64,000 nucleotides of DNA from Phenylobacterium sp. Its GTDB lineage: Bacteria > Pseudomonadota > Alphaproteobacteria > Caulobacterales > Caulobacteraceae. The notes beneath the pieces were generated by a model that did no database searches, was not told the DNA's origin, and was given only the letters and a program-made list of their open reading frames with translations. This document shows, piece after piece, positions 44,411 to 56,126 of the stretch (position 1 is the first letter of the stretch; each line of letters starts with the position of its first letter). The stretch lies in the NCBI GenBank assembly GCA_020401865.1, contig JADCAS010000001.1, positions 1 to 64,000 on the forward strand. The letters are read 5' to 3'. The translations under genes and the position numbers were made by a program.

Positions 44411-44504
44411 GGGCGAGGCTTCGCAGGCGCAAAAACGAGCGCGGACCATAGGGCCCACGGCGCCCCGCTTCAAGCGCGCCGGAGGGAATCCTGCGAGGCT
44501 CCGG

Positions 44505-45047
44505 TCAGGACGCGGGGGCGGGGATGACCCGGCCCAGCACGTGCACAACGCCGTTGGTCGCCATGACATCTGCCTGGATCACCGGCGCCCCGCCAATCGT
44601 CGGCGGCTGGTCGCCATTCAGCTCGACCACCTCGCCACCCAGGGTGGGGGCGCTCGTCACAGCGCCCTTGAAGGTCTCGAAGGGCACCCTGGCGTTGATC
44701 AGGTGACGCAGGACGAGCTTTTGGAGCTCAGCCCGGTTAGGCTGGGCCAGCAGTCGGTCGACCTCGCCGGCCGGCAACTGGGCGAAAGCCGGGTCCGCAG
44801 GCGCAAGGACCGTTACCGACGGCAGGCCCCTCACGAAAGCGGTCAAGCCCACCAGGTCCGCAGCCTTCAGGAAAGTCGAGAACTGGCCTGAGGCCTTCAG
44901 GGTGTCGATCACGTCGCCCGCCGGGGTGACCACCGGGAGGGAGGGCGCGACCGGCGCAGCGGGGGCGACAGGCGCCGGGGGTGTCTGGGCGGTGGCGGCG
45001 CCCGCAGACAGAAGAAGGGCGAGGAGGGCGATGGAAATCTTGGACAT
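44505..45047 (-). CDS. Fasciclin-domain secreted protein
   Basis: 180 residues. A signal peptide ([21 protein letters not shown]) is followed by a Pro/Ala/Val linker (about 22-42) and one fasciclin (FAS1) domain. The domain has the H1 box [14 protein letters not shown] and the H2 box [13 protein letters not shown] near the end. It should be exported and could help adhesion. The ATG at 45047 is preferred to a TTG at 45059. A hairpin (45095-45108) and a striking double palindrome (45150-45171) lie upstream. Confidence 0.88.
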   Translation of the reverse strand: MSKISIALLALLLSAGAATAQTPPAPVAPAAPVAPSLPVVTPAGDVIDTLKASGQFSTFLKAADLVGLTAFVRGLPSVTVLAPADPAFAQLPAGEVDRLLAQPNRAELQKLVLRHLINARVPFETFKGAVTSAPTLGGEVVELNGDQPPTIGGAPVIQADVMATNGVVHVLGRVIPAPAS

Positions 45048-45149
45048 GGCGACTTTCAAAGCTTGCAGGATAGGATCGGCAGGGGGCCGCGCCGCTGGAT
45101 TAGTCCAGCCGGGCGTACGCTGGCTACCGGTCTGGCCTCCGCTCCCCCA

Positions 45150-45171
45150 GTGATCACGCGGTCGTGATCAC
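45150..45171. promoter_or_regulatory. Tandem GTGATCAC palindromes, candidate operator
   Basis: GTGATCAC occurs at 45150-45157 and 45164-45171. Each is a perfect 8-bp palindrome and the pair forms a larger inverted repeat (GTGATCACG-CGGT-CGTGATCAC). It lies 103 bp upstream of the fasciclin gene and about 230 bp upstream of glnK. It looks like a dimeric regulator site, identity unknown. Confidence 0.5.
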
Positions 45172-45248
45172 GGCGCCAGGACTCAGAACTTCCTGCCCCC
45201 CCCGCCCGATATTCGGCGCCCTGAATCAGATCAGCCCCTGGACCAAGA

Positions 45249-45289
45249 CGCCTGTTTTTTGAGCTATCGAAGTCCATCGCCTGTTTTTT
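45249..45289. repeat. Two copies of CGCCTGTTTTTT, 29 bp apart
   Basis: Exact 12-bp direct repeats at 45249-45260 and 45278-45289, 109-149 bp upstream of the glnK ATG. They are on the plus strand. A T tract after a short GC core could stop transcription, but there is no stem, so a binding-site role is equally possible. Confidence 0.4.
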
Positions 45290-45300
45290 CGGCGCCCGTC

Positions 45301-45736
<436 letters not shown>

Positions 45737-45757
45737 TCCCCGAGGAAGGAACACCAA

Positions 45758-47311
<1,554 letters not shown>

Positions 47312-47333
47312 CCCTCCCCTCAGTCGTGGCGGA

Positions 47334-47365
47334 ACGGGGACCCCTCGGGGTCCCCGTTTTCGTTT
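47334..47365 (+). terminator. Rho-independent terminator after amtB
   Basis: ACGGGGACCCC-TC-GGGGTCCCCGT followed by TTTTCGTTT. It lies 22 bp after the amtB stop and 13 bp after the end of the converging ispE gene, so it may serve both directions, but the T tract favours the plus strand. Confidence 0.85.
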
Positions 47366-47377
47366 CGGGGACGCCGA

Positions 47378-48265
47378 TCAGACGAAGGGGGCCAGGGGCG
47401 CGCCCAGGCGGCAGGCCTGCACCCACCAGGCCGGGTGTTCTTCCGCCAGGACCGCCGCCAACCGGGTGGCGGCGGGAGCGTCCCGGCACAGGGCGAAGCC
47501 TGTCGCCCCGGAGCCCGAAAGACGGGCCAACAGCGTCTCCGGCGCCGCCCGCAGGCGTTCGAGCACCGTCGCGATGACCGGCGCAACGGCGATCGCAGGC
47601 GCCTCCAGGTCGTTTCGCAGCCCCGAAAGCCACCCGGCGACCCCGGACACACCAGAGTTGGGCGCGGGCCGGGAAGGCGGAGACAGGTCGCCGAAACGGC
47701 CGGCGGCGTCGAAGGCCCGGTAGACGGCGCCCGTCGGGCAGGCGACGCCAGGGTTGACCAGCACCGCGGGAAGCCCTGGAAGGTCCGGCGCCGGGGCCAG
47801 CACCTCTCCCCTTCCCGTCGCGGTCACGGGCCGGCTGCGGATGCAGGCAGGGACATCAGAGCCGAGGTCCGCCGCCAGGATCTCCAGGTCTTTCCCGGAC
47901 ATCGGGCTGGCCCATGCCCGGCTGAGCAGTCGCAGGGTCGCGGCGGCGTCGGCGGAGCCGCCGCCCAGGCCCGCCGCCACGGGCAGGCGCTTCTCGAGAA
48001 GGAGGGCCGGAGGCGGCTCTGCCCGTCCAAGCTTCTGCGCAAGCTGGCGCGCAGCCAGCAGCACCAGATTATCCCCCGCCTCCAGGCCGGTGGCGAAGGG
48101 TCCGGTCAGACGCAGGGCCGGGCCTGGTCCGGTCGATATCGACACCTCGTCGCCGACGTCGGCGAACACCATGAGGCTATCCAGAGGATGGTACCCGTCG
48201 GCGCCCGGCGGGCCGACGTGCAGGTAGAGGTTGACCTTGGCCGGCGCGAAGGCGCTTGCGCTCAT
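47378..48265 (-). CDS. ispE: 4-diphosphocytidyl-2-C-methyl-D-erythritol kinase
   Basis: 295 residues, a GHMP kinase of the methylerythritol phosphate pathway to isoprenoids. The N-terminus ASAFAPAKVNLYLHV, the ATP loop AAGLGGGSADAAATLRLL, and the C-terminal LARLSGSGATGFALC are diagnostic. Length is normal. It follows the TPR lipoprotein gene by 7 bp, the last gene of a minus-strand operon that starts with ETF-ubiquinone oxidoreductase. Confidence 0.95.
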   Translation of the reverse strand: MSASAFAPAKVNLYLHVGPPGADGYHPLDSLMVFADVGDEVSISTGPGPALRLTGPFATGLEAGDNLVLLAARQLAQKLGRAEPPPALLLEKRLPVAAGLGGGSADAAATLRLLSRAWASPMSGKDLEILAADLGSDVPACIRSRPVTATGRGEVLAPAPDLPGLPAVLVNPGVACPTGAVYRAFDAAGRFGDLSPPSRPAPNSGVSGVAGWLSGLRNDLEAPAIAVAPVIATVLERLRAAPETLLARLSGSGATGFALCRDAPAATRLAAVLAEEHPAWWVQACRLGAPLAPFV

Positions 48266-48272
48266 GGTCGGG

Positions 48273-50003
48273 TCAGGGCTTCCGCGCGGCGGGGAGAGGC
48301 GAGGGCGCCAGACCCTCGGTCAGCTTGCGTTCGGCGTCTGCGCGGATCTTAGGGTCCGGATCCAGGGTCAGGACCCGCCTCCACTGAAAGCCCGCCTCGT
48401 CGCGCCGACCGACCCTCCAGTAGGCATCGCCCAGGTGGTTGTTCAGCTCCGGATCGCCAGGCTCAAGCTCCACGGCCATTTCCAGCGTCGTCACCGCCTG
48501 TGGGAAGTCTCCCAGCCGGTAGTAGGCCCAGCCCAGGCTGTCGACCATGGCGCCGGACCGGGGATTCTGGCTCACCGCCCGTCGGACCATCTCCAGCGCC
48601 TGGTCCAGGTTCTCGTTCCGGTCGATCCAGGAATAGCCCAGATAGTTGAGGAGCTCGGGCTCGTCGGGATTGAGGGCCAGGGCGGCCTTGAGGTCACGCT
48701 CAGCCTCCGACCAGCGGCCCGCCCGCTCAAGAGAGACCCCGCGGGCATAGGACAGCCGCCAGTCCGGCGGTGAACTGGCGAGGACCGGGTCAAGCACGTC
48801 TGCGGACTCGGAAAACATCTCATTGGCCCTGAGGATGTCCGACAGGTTGATCACCGCATCGACGTCGCCACCCGCAGCCGACTGACGGGCCAGACGCAGG
48901 GCTGTCTCCTTGTCCCCGGCCCTCTGATGGCTCCAGGCCAGCTTGGCCTGGGCGGTGGTGAATTCGGGCGCCGTGGAGGGCGTCCGCGCGTAGGCGGCGC
49001 GGGCGTCCTCGGCCAGGCCATCGCCGTCGAGCAGATCGCCGACGAGGATCCATGCGGCGTATTGTTCGGGATCCAGTCTCAGCGCCAGACGCAGGTAGGC
49101 GAGGCCCATCTGCTCCTGACCGGCTGCAATGAGGGTCGCCGCCACAGGGATCAGGGTCTGCGCCGCACCCTGGCGAAGGGTGAGCTGAGGCTCCGCCCGG
49201 CCCGCCGCGGCGCGGGCGCGGGCCGCTTTCACAGCCGAATTCCTGGGGTCCGTCGCCAGAAGTCGGTCGTAGAGGGCGATGGCCTCAGGAGCCCGTTTGC
49301 GGCGCTCCAGAAAGCCGCCATAGGCCAGGACCGTGACCTGCCCGGGAGAGTCGCCTCCCGCCAGGACCTTGAAATTGGTTTCCGCCTCGTCGAGCCGCCC
49401 GGTGCGCTCGAAGAGCCGGGCCTGGGCCAGGAGCCCGAAGACATCGACCATGCGGTCGCCCGGCGACTGGGGCCGGACGAGGAGCCCCTCCTTGTCCCCG
49501 GCCATGGCGGCGGCCCAGGGCGCCAGCAGGGCGGTGGCGGCGCGGTGCGGGAAGGCGGCGCTTTCCGGGGTGAGGAGGCTGCGCACCTGCCGCGCGCGAC
49601 CGGTCGACATGCCCTCGACGGCCCGCACAAGACGGCTAAGGGAAAGGTTCGGCGGAGACGTCGTCTCGGAGGTCGGCGCAAGGCGCGCGGCGGTCTCCAC
49701 ATCGCCGGCCAGGAGGGCGGCGACGAAGGCCCTCTCGTCGGCGATGCCCGCAGCGTCCGGATCCAGTATGCGCACGGCGCCATAGTAGCGCGCCGCGTCG
49801 GCGGGACGCCCGGCGTTGAGGGCCGCGCGGCCGGCAAGAAACTGTCCGTAAGGCGAGGCGCCAGTTCCCTCCGGACGGAGGCCCGCCTGCCCAGGAGCGG
49901 TGGCGCAGGCGGCCAGCATGGCCAGCGCGCCCGCCGCCGCCAGACGCGCCGCAGCGCGCCCCAGGGTCCGTTGTTTCCACCTGGCCATGGAGCGGGTGTT
50001 CAC
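48273..50003 (-). CDS. TPR-repeat lipoprotein
   Basis: 576 residues from a GTG at 50003, chosen because GGGGAG lies 7 nt upstream; an ATG five codons later (49988) is possible. The signal ends in lipobox L-A-A-C (AMLAACATAP), so it should be lipid-anchored. The rest is a solenoid of TPR helices, clearest at the C-terminal half: PELLNYLGYSWIDRNENLDQALEM, SLGWAYYRLGDFPQAVTTLEMAV and NNHLGDAYWRVGRRDEAGFQW. It may scaffold envelope proteins. Position between an ETF dehydrogenase and ispE gives no clear role. Confidence 0.85.
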   Translation of the reverse strand: MNTRSMARWKQRTLGRAAARLAAAGALAMLAACATAPGQAGLRPEGTGASPYGQFLAGRAALNAGRPADAARYYGAVRILDPDAAGIADERAFVAALLAGDVETAARLAPTSETTSPPNLSLSRLVRAVEGMSTGRARQVRSLLTPESAAFPHRAATALLAPWAAAMAGDKEGLLVRPQSPGDRMVDVFGLLAQARLFERTGRLDEAETNFKVLAGGDSPGQVTVLAYGGFLERRKRAPEAIALYDRLLATDPRNSAVKAARARAAAGRAEPQLTLRQGAAQTLIPVAATLIAAGQEQMGLAYLRLALRLDPEQYAAWILVGDLLDGDGLAEDARAAYARTPSTAPEFTTAQAKLAWSHQRAGDKETALRLARQSAAGGDVDAVINLSDILRANEMFSESADVLDPVLASSPPDWRLSYARGVSLERAGRWSEAERDLKAALALNPDEPELLNYLGYSWIDRNENLDQALEMVRRAVSQNPRSGAMVDSLGWAYYRLGDFPQAVTTLEMAVELEPGDPELNNHLGDAYWRVGRRDEAGFQWRRVLTLDPDPKIRADAERKLTEGLAPSPLPAARKP

Positions 50004-50029
50004 CTGTTCGCTCCCCCCGGCAAGTCCGT

Positions 50030-51703
50030 CTACATGTTCGGGTAGTTGGGCCCGTCGCCGCCCTGGGGCGTCGTCCAGGTGATGTTCTGCGAGGGGTCCT
50101 TGATGTCGCAGGTCTTGCAGTGGACGCAGTTCTGGAAGTTGATCTGGAACCGCGGATTGGACCCGTCGTCCTCGGTCAGGACCTCGTACACCCCGGCCGG
50201 GCAATAGCGCTGGGCAGGCTCGGCATAGTTTGGCAGATTAACGCTGATCGGGATCGAGGCGTCCTTGAGCCTCAGGTGCGCCGGCTGGGCTTCGTCGTGG
50301 TTGGTCGAGGACAGGAAGACCGACGACAGTTTGTCGAAGCTCACCACGCCGTCGGGCTTGGGATAGGCGATTGGCTGATAGTCCTTGGCGAGGCCGGTGG
50401 ACTCCGCATCGGACTTGCCGTGCTTCAGGGTGCCAAAGAACGAGAAGCCGCCCAGCATGCCCGCAAGGGTCGCATCGGCGGCGCCCAGGATGACGCCGGG
50501 GATCGTCCCAAACTTCGACCACAGGGGCTTGGCATTGCGCACGACGTGCAGTTCACGGGCGATGGACGAGGCTCTGTAGGCGGTCTCGTACTCAACCAGT
50601 TCGTCGCCGCTGCGACCCGCCTGAATGGCGCCAAAGGCCGCCTCGGCCGCCAGGACGCCGCTCTTCACGGCGTTGTGGGAGCCCTTGATGCGCGGCAGAT
50701 TGACCATGCCCGCCGAACAGCCCAGCAGGGCGCCGCCCGGGAAATAAAGCTTCGGCAGGGACTGCGCGCCCCCTTCGGTGATGGCCCGGGCCCCGTACGA
50801 GATGCGCTCGCCGCCCTCGAGATAGGGCCGGATGGCCGGGTGGGTCTTGAAGCGCTGGAATTCGTCAAAGGGCGACAGGTACGGGTTCTTGTAGTTCAGG
50901 TGCACCACGAAGCCGATGGCCACGTAGTTGTCCCCGAAGTGGTACATGAAGGAGCCGCCGCCGGTCTGGTTGTCCAGGGGCCAGCCGAAGGTGTGCTGGG
51001 TCAGACCGGGCTGGAAGGCCGAATCCGGAACCTTCCAGAGCTCCTTGATGCCGATGCCGTACTTCTGGGGCTCCCGGCCCTTGTTCAGGTCGAAGCGGGC
51101 CTGGAGCTGCTTGGCCAGCGAACCGCGGACGCCCTCGCCGATGAGGGTGTACTTTGCGTGCAGTTCGATGCCGGGCTGGTAGTCGGGACCGGGCTGGCCG
51201 TCCTTGCCGATGCCAAAGACGCCAGCGACCACGCCCTTGACCGAACCCTCGTCATTGAAGACCAGCTCGGAGGCGGCCATGCCGGGGTAGATCTCCACCC
51301 CCAGGCCCTCGGCGTGTTGGGCCAGCCAGCGACAGACATTACCCAGGCTGGCGATGTAGTTGCCGTGGTTCAGCATCCACTTGGGGAAGGGCGCCCAGCT
51401 GACATCCAGCTCACCGGCCGGCCCAAGCATCAGGAACTTGTCCTGGGTCACCGCCGTTTCGAGGGGAACGCCCAGTTCCTTCCAGTCCGGCAGCAGCTCG
51501 GCGATCCCGCTGGGATCGATCACAGCCCCCGAAAGGATGTGCGCGCCGACCTCGGACCCCTTCTCCAGAACCGCGACCGAAATCTCGGCGCCCGCAGCCT
51601 CCGCCATCTGCTTCAGACGGATGGCCGCGGCCAGGCCGGACGGACCGGCGCCGACGATGACCACATCGTATTCCATCGCCTCGCGTTCGAGGGTCTCGCT
51701 CAT
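50030..51703 (-). CDS. Electron transfer flavoprotein-ubiquinone oxidoreductase
   Basis: 557 residues. It passes electrons from acyl-CoA dehydrogenases via ETF to ubiquinone. The FAD loop is YDVVIVGAGPSGLAAAIRL near the N-terminus. The C-terminal cluster region has CPAGVYEV and NFQNCVHCKTCDIKDPSQNITW, giving the four cysteines for a 4Fe-4S centre. GGAG lies 8 nt before the ATG. It heads the operon ETF-QO - TPR lipoprotein - ispE. Confidence 0.95.
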   Translation of the reverse strand: MSETLEREAMEYDVVIVGAGPSGLAAAIRLKQMAEAAGAEISVAVLEKGSEVGAHILSGAVIDPSGIAELLPDWKELGVPLETAVTQDKFLMLGPAGELDVSWAPFPKWMLNHGNYIASLGNVCRWLAQHAEGLGVEIYPGMAASELVFNDEGSVKGVVAGVFGIGKDGQPGPDYQPGIELHAKYTLIGEGVRGSLAKQLQARFDLNKGREPQKYGIGIKELWKVPDSAFQPGLTQHTFGWPLDNQTGGGSFMYHFGDNYVAIGFVVHLNYKNPYLSPFDEFQRFKTHPAIRPYLEGGERISYGARAITEGGAQSLPKLYFPGGALLGCSAGMVNLPRIKGSHNAVKSGVLAAEAAFGAIQAGRSGDELVEYETAYRASSIARELHVVRNAKPLWSKFGTIPGVILGAADATLAGMLGGFSFFGTLKHGKSDAESTGLAKDYQPIAYPKPDGVVSFDKLSSVFLSSTNHDEAQPAHLRLKDASIPISVNLPNYAEPAQRYCPAGVYEVLTEDDGSNPRFQINFQNCVHCKTCDIKDPSQNITWTTPQGGDGPNYPNM

Positions 51704-51833
51704 TTTGCAAGCTCCGGTGCGCCGGTCGCCCCGCGCCGGCCTTGTTCCCTTCAGGCCTTATCAATAGCTTACGTCGGGTGGGTCAAGGGCGAATGGCGCC
51801 GGGCCCACCGCCAGCTGAGGGAATTTGCCGCAG

Positions 51834-52643
51834 ATGAGCCGCCCGCCGGCCGCCGCCGTCTCCGAAAGCCTGCTCGCCTTCTGGGCGGAGGCGGGCGTCG
51901 ATGCGGCCCTGCTCGAAACCACAGTGGATCGAATCGCGGAGGGACAGAGGCCGCTGGCGCCGAGGTTCGCCCCAGCGACAGCCCCGTCGCACGCACCCGC
52001 GACGGTGCGACGCGCGCCCCGGCCACCGGCGATCGAGACCGCGCGGGAGATCGCCCGCACCTGCAGCGACCTGGAGGCTCTCGCCACCGCGATCGAGGCC
52101 TTTGAGGGGTGCCCGATCCGCTTTGAAGGGGCGGCGAGCCGGGCGGTGTTCTCCCGGGGGCCGGCGGACGCCCCGGTGGTGGTGATCGGCGAGGCGCCCG
52201 GCGCCGAGGAGGATCGCGCGGGACGCCCCTTTGTCGGCAAGGCGGGCCGCATGCTCGACCGGATGCTGGAGGCCATCGGGCTCACCGACCGGGTCTTCAT
52301 CACCAACACCGTCTTCTGGCGACCGCCAGGGAACCGGACGCCGACGCCCGAGGAACAACTGGTCTGCAAGCCTTTCGTAGAACAGGCGATACGGCTGGTG
52401 AGGCCCAGGATGCTGCTGCTGGTCGGCGCGCCGGCGACCCGGTGCCTGCTGGATCAGACCGAGGGCATCAACCGCCTGCACGGCCGATGGTTCGAGTGGC
52501 GGACTGCGGACGGTGACCTGGAGGTCCCAGCCCTGCCGACCTTCCACCCGGCCTTCCTGATGCGAACCCCGTCGGCCAAGGCCATGGCCTGGGCGGACCT
52601 CAAGACTTTCGCCGAACGCCTCAACCGGCCTGCACGCCCCTGA
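51834..52643 (+). CDS. Uracil-DNA glycosylase, family 4-like
   Basis: About 269 residues from the ATG at 51834; a TTG three codons upstream (51825) is also possible given the position of GAGGGA. It removes uracil from DNA. Motif A is GEAPGAEEDRAGRPFVGKAGRMLD and motif B is PALPTFHPAFLMRTP, as in family 4 enzymes; TNTVFWRPPGNRTPTPEE lies between. Cysteines in RTCSDL, EGCPIRF and LVCKPF could be iron-sulfur ligands, but spacing differs from the archaeal type. Normal length for the alphaproteobacterial branch. Confidence 0.9.
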   Translation: MSRPPAAAVSESLLAFWAEAGVDAALLETTVDRIAEGQRPLAPRFAPATAPSHAPATVRRAPRPPAIETAREIARTCSDLEALATAIEAFEGCPIRFEGAASRAVFSRGPADAPVVVIGEAPGAEEDRAGRPFVGKAGRMLDRMLEAIGLTDRVFITNTVFWRPPGNRTPTPEEQLVCKPFVEQAIRLVRPRMLLLVGAPATRCLLDQTEGINRLHGRWFEWRTADGDLEVPALPTFHPAFLMRTPSAKAMAWADLKTFAERLNRPARP

Positions 52644-52652
52644 AACCGGACG

Positions 52653-53135
52653 TCAGCCGGCGATCCGCAGCCGCAGGGCGCCCCTGGACGTCCGACGAAG
52701 GGCGGCGGCGACGCTGCATCCCGGCGGCAGGCCCAGCAAACGGGCGCGGGGCGTGACCAGGCCCAGGGGAGGTCCTGGCGACCAGAAGCCCAGCACGGCG
52801 GGGCCCGTCAGGGCCAGCCCGCGATCGAGGCCCGGGGTCCCGAGCGCGGTCAGGTCCCTACCCAACCGGTCCAGGGCGAAGGCGTCGAGCCTGAGCCCGG
52901 ACGAAGCCAGAAGGATCAGGTCGCTGCGCGCCTGACGCACCGCGACTCCAAGTCCGCCGGACACCACAAGCGCGCCAGCGTCTTCGCAGAGGGCGGCCAG
53001 CTCGGGGTCCCCGGGTTCAGGCTGAAGAACGAGGACGTCGCGGATCAGGCCACTGACGGCCCCGGGCACGAGATCAGACAGCAAGCCCGAAAGGCCAGCT
53101 GCGGATCGCTCCGGACAGGTGAGGACGGAGAGCAT
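52653..53135 (-). CDS. Hypothetical protein
   Basis: 160 residues with no signal peptide. The pattern DVLVLQPEPGDPELAALCEDAGALVVSG and QARSDLILLASSGLRLD suggests an incomplete nucleotide-sugar (GT-A like) fold, as in some glycosyltransferase family 2 relatives, but the catalytic DxD is not visible. I cannot assign a function. It converges on the uracil-DNA glycosylase gene (9 bp apart) and is divergent from the phospholipase D-type gene. Confidence 0.6.
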   Translation of the reverse strand: MLSVLTCPERSAAGLSGLLSDLVPGAVSGLIRDVLVLQPEPGDPELAALCEDAGALVVSGGLGVAVRQARSDLILLASSGLRLDAFALDRLGRDLTALGTPGLDRGLALTGPAVLGFWSPGPPLGLVTPRARLLGLPPGCSVAAALRRTSRGALRLRIAG

Positions 53136-53227
53136 GTCGCCAAGAAGCGGCGGCGGAGCGGCAGGTCAAGTCCAACGCCCTTGATGGGACTGCCATGGAT
53201 GCTAGCGTCCTGCTAGAACCCCTTCCC

Positions 53228-54691
53228 ATGTGGACTTCCGGAGAAAGCCGCGCGGGCTCTCAACCCGGCCGCACAGGACGCCTCCTGGCGGCGGTCTGCG
53301 CCGCACTGGCCGTGTTCGGCGGCCAGGCGGCGGCGGAGACTTTCGACGCCCCCGAAACCCTCTCGGCCTTCAGGTCCCTTTCCTCCAACGAGGAGGCCTA
53401 TTGCAGCCGGATCGCCCTGATCCGCAAGGCCCAGACCCGGATCGATATCCAGACCTACATCCTGACCCCGGACATCACAGGCTCAGGTCTGGTCCGCGAA
53501 CTGGAAGCGGCGGCGGGTCGAGGCGTGGCGGTAAGGCTGCTCCTCGACGACTACGGATCGCACAAGGCCAAGCCCCGGCTGGACCGACTGCGCCGCCTGC
53601 CGGGGGTCGAGATCCGCTACATCAACGCCTCCCGCAATCAGGGGCTTCTGCGCCGGGTCGACTATGTCCTCCGCTTCGGTCAGCTCAACCGGCGGATGCA
53701 CAACAAGTCCTTCATCGTCGATGACCAGTCGGCGATCGTCGGCGGCCGGAACATCGGCGATGTCTATTTCCGGCGCGGCGGCGTGGTGTTCTCCGACCTT
53801 GACTTGATTATCGAGGGGCCGGCCCTGACCGACCTGAAGCGCGTCTTCGACATCTACTGGGACTCCCCTCTGACCGTGCCTCTGGATGACGTTGCGCCCT
53901 TGCCCGCCAAACCGCGGCCCATACAGGACCCCTCGCCTGAGTTGACGCCGACCTGTTCGGCGCCGGCGGAGGGACAGCCCCGGCCTCTTCAGCCCGTTCC
54001 TGCTGTGGTGTTCTCAGACCCGCCGACCAAGCTCAGCCGGGCTCCCGACGCCGCGCCTGTATTTGATCCGGTCCGGGACCAGATTCGGCGCGAGATTGAG
54101 ACGCCCTCGCGCTCCCTTTACATTGTCTCGCCCTACTTCATTCCCAACGATCGCTGGGTGCACCAGCTCGTCGCCCTTCGCGCCGAGGGCGTCGAGATCG
54201 GAATCCTCACCAACTCCGGACGAGCCACCAACTCAACCCCTGTCCACGCCGCCTACTCGAAGTATCGCCGAGAGCTGTTGAAGGGCGGCGTCCGCCTCTT
54301 CGAGTTCAAGCCGACGGCGCCAACCGTCGAGGAGCCGGACCTTGAGTTCGCCGGCCTGCGGTCCCGCTCGACCCTGCATGCCAAAACCTTCGCCGTCGAC
54401 GATCAGAAGCTTTTTGTCGGATCGTTCAACTTCGACCCCCGCTCGGTAAGCCTGAACACGGAAATGGGGATCATCCTGCGCAGCCCGCAGGCCGCCGGGG
54501 GCGTGCGCACCTATTTCGAGGTCGGAGCGCGAACCAGCGCCTACGAGCTCCGGATGCAGTCGGACCGCATTGTCTGGGTGGACTCCACCGCGACGGGCGA
54601 GAAGGTCCTGAAGCGAGAACCCGGCATCAACCTCTTCCACCGGGCCATCCTGCAGGCGCTGGCCCTGGCCCCCATCGAGCACCTGCTCTGA
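53228..54691 (+). CDS. Phospholipase D family protein (cardiolipin synthase-like)
   Basis: 487 residues. A signal or membrane-anchor segment (about 19-37, LLAAVCAALAVFGGQAAA) precedes two phospholipase D domains. The two HKD motifs are RMHNKSFIVDDQSAIVGGRN and LHAKTFAVDDQKLFVGSFNFDPRS. It could make cardiolipin or hydrolyse phospholipids at the envelope; sequence does not decide. A Pro-rich linker (about 225-280) separates the halves. The start at 53228 gives the signal segment. Confidence 0.88.
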   Translation: MWTSGESRAGSQPGRTGRLLAAVCAALAVFGGQAAAETFDAPETLSAFRSLSSNEEAYCSRIALIRKAQTRIDIQTYILTPDITGSGLVRELEAAAGRGVAVRLLLDDYGSHKAKPRLDRLRRLPGVEIRYINASRNQGLLRRVDYVLRFGQLNRRMHNKSFIVDDQSAIVGGRNIGDVYFRRGGVVFSDLDLIIEGPALTDLKRVFDIYWDSPLTVPLDDVAPLPAKPRPIQDPSPELTPTCSAPAEGQPRPLQPVPAVVFSDPPTKLSRAPDAAPVFDPVRDQIRREIETPSRSLYIVSPYFIPNDRWVHQLVALRAEGVEIGILTNSGRATNSTPVHAAYSKYRRELLKGGVRLFEFKPTAPTVEEPDLEFAGLRSRSTLHAKTFAVDDQKLFVGSFNFDPRSVSLNTEMGIILRSPQAAGGVRTYFEVGARTSAYELRMQSDRIVWVDSTATGEKVLKREPGINLFHRAILQALALAPIEHLL

Positions 54692-54709
54692 AGGCCGGAA
54701 GCCCGGGCC

Positions 54710-56089
54710 TCAGACCGCCTGCCGGAGTCCCTCGGACAGCCGCTCTTCCTTGAGCTTCTCAGCGACGAGGAAGGCGAGTTCGAGGGCCTGTTCACCGTTC
54801 AGCCTGGGGTCACAGTGGGTATGGTACCGGTCTGCGAGGTCGCCCTCGGACAGGGCCCGCGCCCCGCCGAGGCACTCCGTGACGTTCTGGCCGGTCATCT
54901 CCAGGTGAACTCCGCCCGGGTGCACGCCCTCGGTCCGGCAGATTTCGACGAAGCTCTTCACTTCCGACAGGATCCGGTCGAACGGCCGGGTCTTGTAGCC
55001 TGTGGCGGCGGTCAGGGTGTTGCCGTGCATGGGATCAATGGCCCACACGACCCTTGCGCCGGCGGTGCGCGTCGCCTTCAGGAGGCCCGGCAGTCGGCCG
55101 GCGATCTTGTCGTGGCCGAAGCGACCATAGAGGGTCAGCCGGCCGGGCTGGTTGCCCGGGTTCAGAACCTCGATCAGGCGGAGCAGCTCGTCCGCCTCAA
55201 GGGTTGGCCCCACCTTCAGTCCGATAGGGTTCCGGATCCCGCGGAAGAACTCCACATGGGCGCCGTCCAGCTGCCGGGTCCGCTCGCCGATCCACAGGAG
55301 GTGGGCGGAGGTGTCGTACCAGTCGCCGGAGGTGGAATCGACCCGGGTCATGGCCTCCTCGAAACCCAGGAGCAGGGCCTCATGGGAGGTGAAGAACTCG
55401 ACCCGGTGAAGGTCGGGGTGGGTCTCGGGCGTTACGCCGATCGCGGCCATGAAGGCCAGGGCCTCGGAGATCTTCTCCGAAAGGGCGCGATAGCGGGCGC
55501 CCTGCGGGCTGTCGTCCACGAAACCCAGGGTCCAGCGATGGATATTGTGCAGGTCGGCATAGCCGCCGCCGGCGAAGGCGCGGAGCAGGTTGAGGGTCGA
55601 GGCCGACTGGCCGTAGGCCTGCAGCAGGCGCTGGGGATCCGGGGTCCGCGAAGCGGCGTCGAAGTCCATGCCGTTGATGATGTCGCCCCGATAGGACGGC
55701 AGGGTGACGTCCCCGACGGTCTCGGTGGCGGAGGAGCGCGGCTTGGCGAACTGGCCGGCCATGCGGCCGACCTTCACCACCGGCTTGCCCCCGGCGAAGG
55801 TCAGCACCACAGCCATCTGCAGGATCAGGCGGAAGGTGTCGCGGATGTTGTCCGCATGAAACTCCTTGAAGCTCTCCGCACAGTCGCCGCCCTGCAGCAG
55901 GAAGGCGCGCCCGGCCTCGACGTCGGCGAGGAGGGAGGTCAGCCGCCGGGCTTCTCCGGCAAAGACCAGGGGCGGCATGCCGCGCAGGGTCTGCTCGACC
56001 GAGGCCAGGGCTTGGGCGTCCGGATAGTCCTCCGGCATGTGCTTGCCAGGACGGGACCGCCAGGTGGAAGGGCTCCAGGAAGGGCTCAT
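54710..56089 (-). CDS. Class II 3-deoxy-7-phosphoheptulonate synthase
   Basis: 459 residues from the ATG at 56089, with GGAG 7 nt upstream. It makes the first intermediate of aromatic amino-acid synthesis from phosphoenolpyruvate and erythrose 4-phosphate. It is the plant/actinobacterial class II type: [41 protein letters not shown] and [11 protein letters not shown] are diagnostic. It is a single-domain enzyme without an ACT domain. It converges on the phospholipase D-type gene. Confidence 0.95.
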   Translation of the reverse strand: MSPSWSPSTWRSRPGKHMPEDYPDAQALASVEQTLRGMPPLVFAGEARRLTSLLADVEAGRAFLLQGGDCAESFKEFHADNIRDTFRLILQMAVVLTFAGGKPVVKVGRMAGQFAKPRSSATETVGDVTLPSYRGDIINGMDFDAASRTPDPQRLLQAYGQSASTLNLLRAFAGGGYADLHNIHRWTLGFVDDSPQGARYRALSEKISEALAFMAAIGVTPETHPDLHRVEFFTSHEALLLGFEEAMTRVDSTSGDWYDTSAHLLWIGERTRQLDGAHVEFFRGIRNPIGLKVGPTLEADELLRLIEVLNPGNQPGRLTLYGRFGHDKIAGRLPGLLKATRTAGARVVWAIDPMHGNTLTAATGYKTRPFDRILSEVKSFVEICRTEGVHPGGVHLEMTGQNVTECLGGARALSEGDLADRYHTHCDPRLNGEQALELAFLVAEKLKEERLSEGLRQAV

Positions 56090-56126
56090 CTTGCAACTCC
56101 GCGCCCGCATCGGCGGGCGCGGCGTT

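Noticed and set aside
50120..52105. Long open frame (661 codons) opposite ETF-ubiquinone oxidoreductase
   Set aside because: Mirror of a conserved gene; composition is that of antisense GC-rich DNA.
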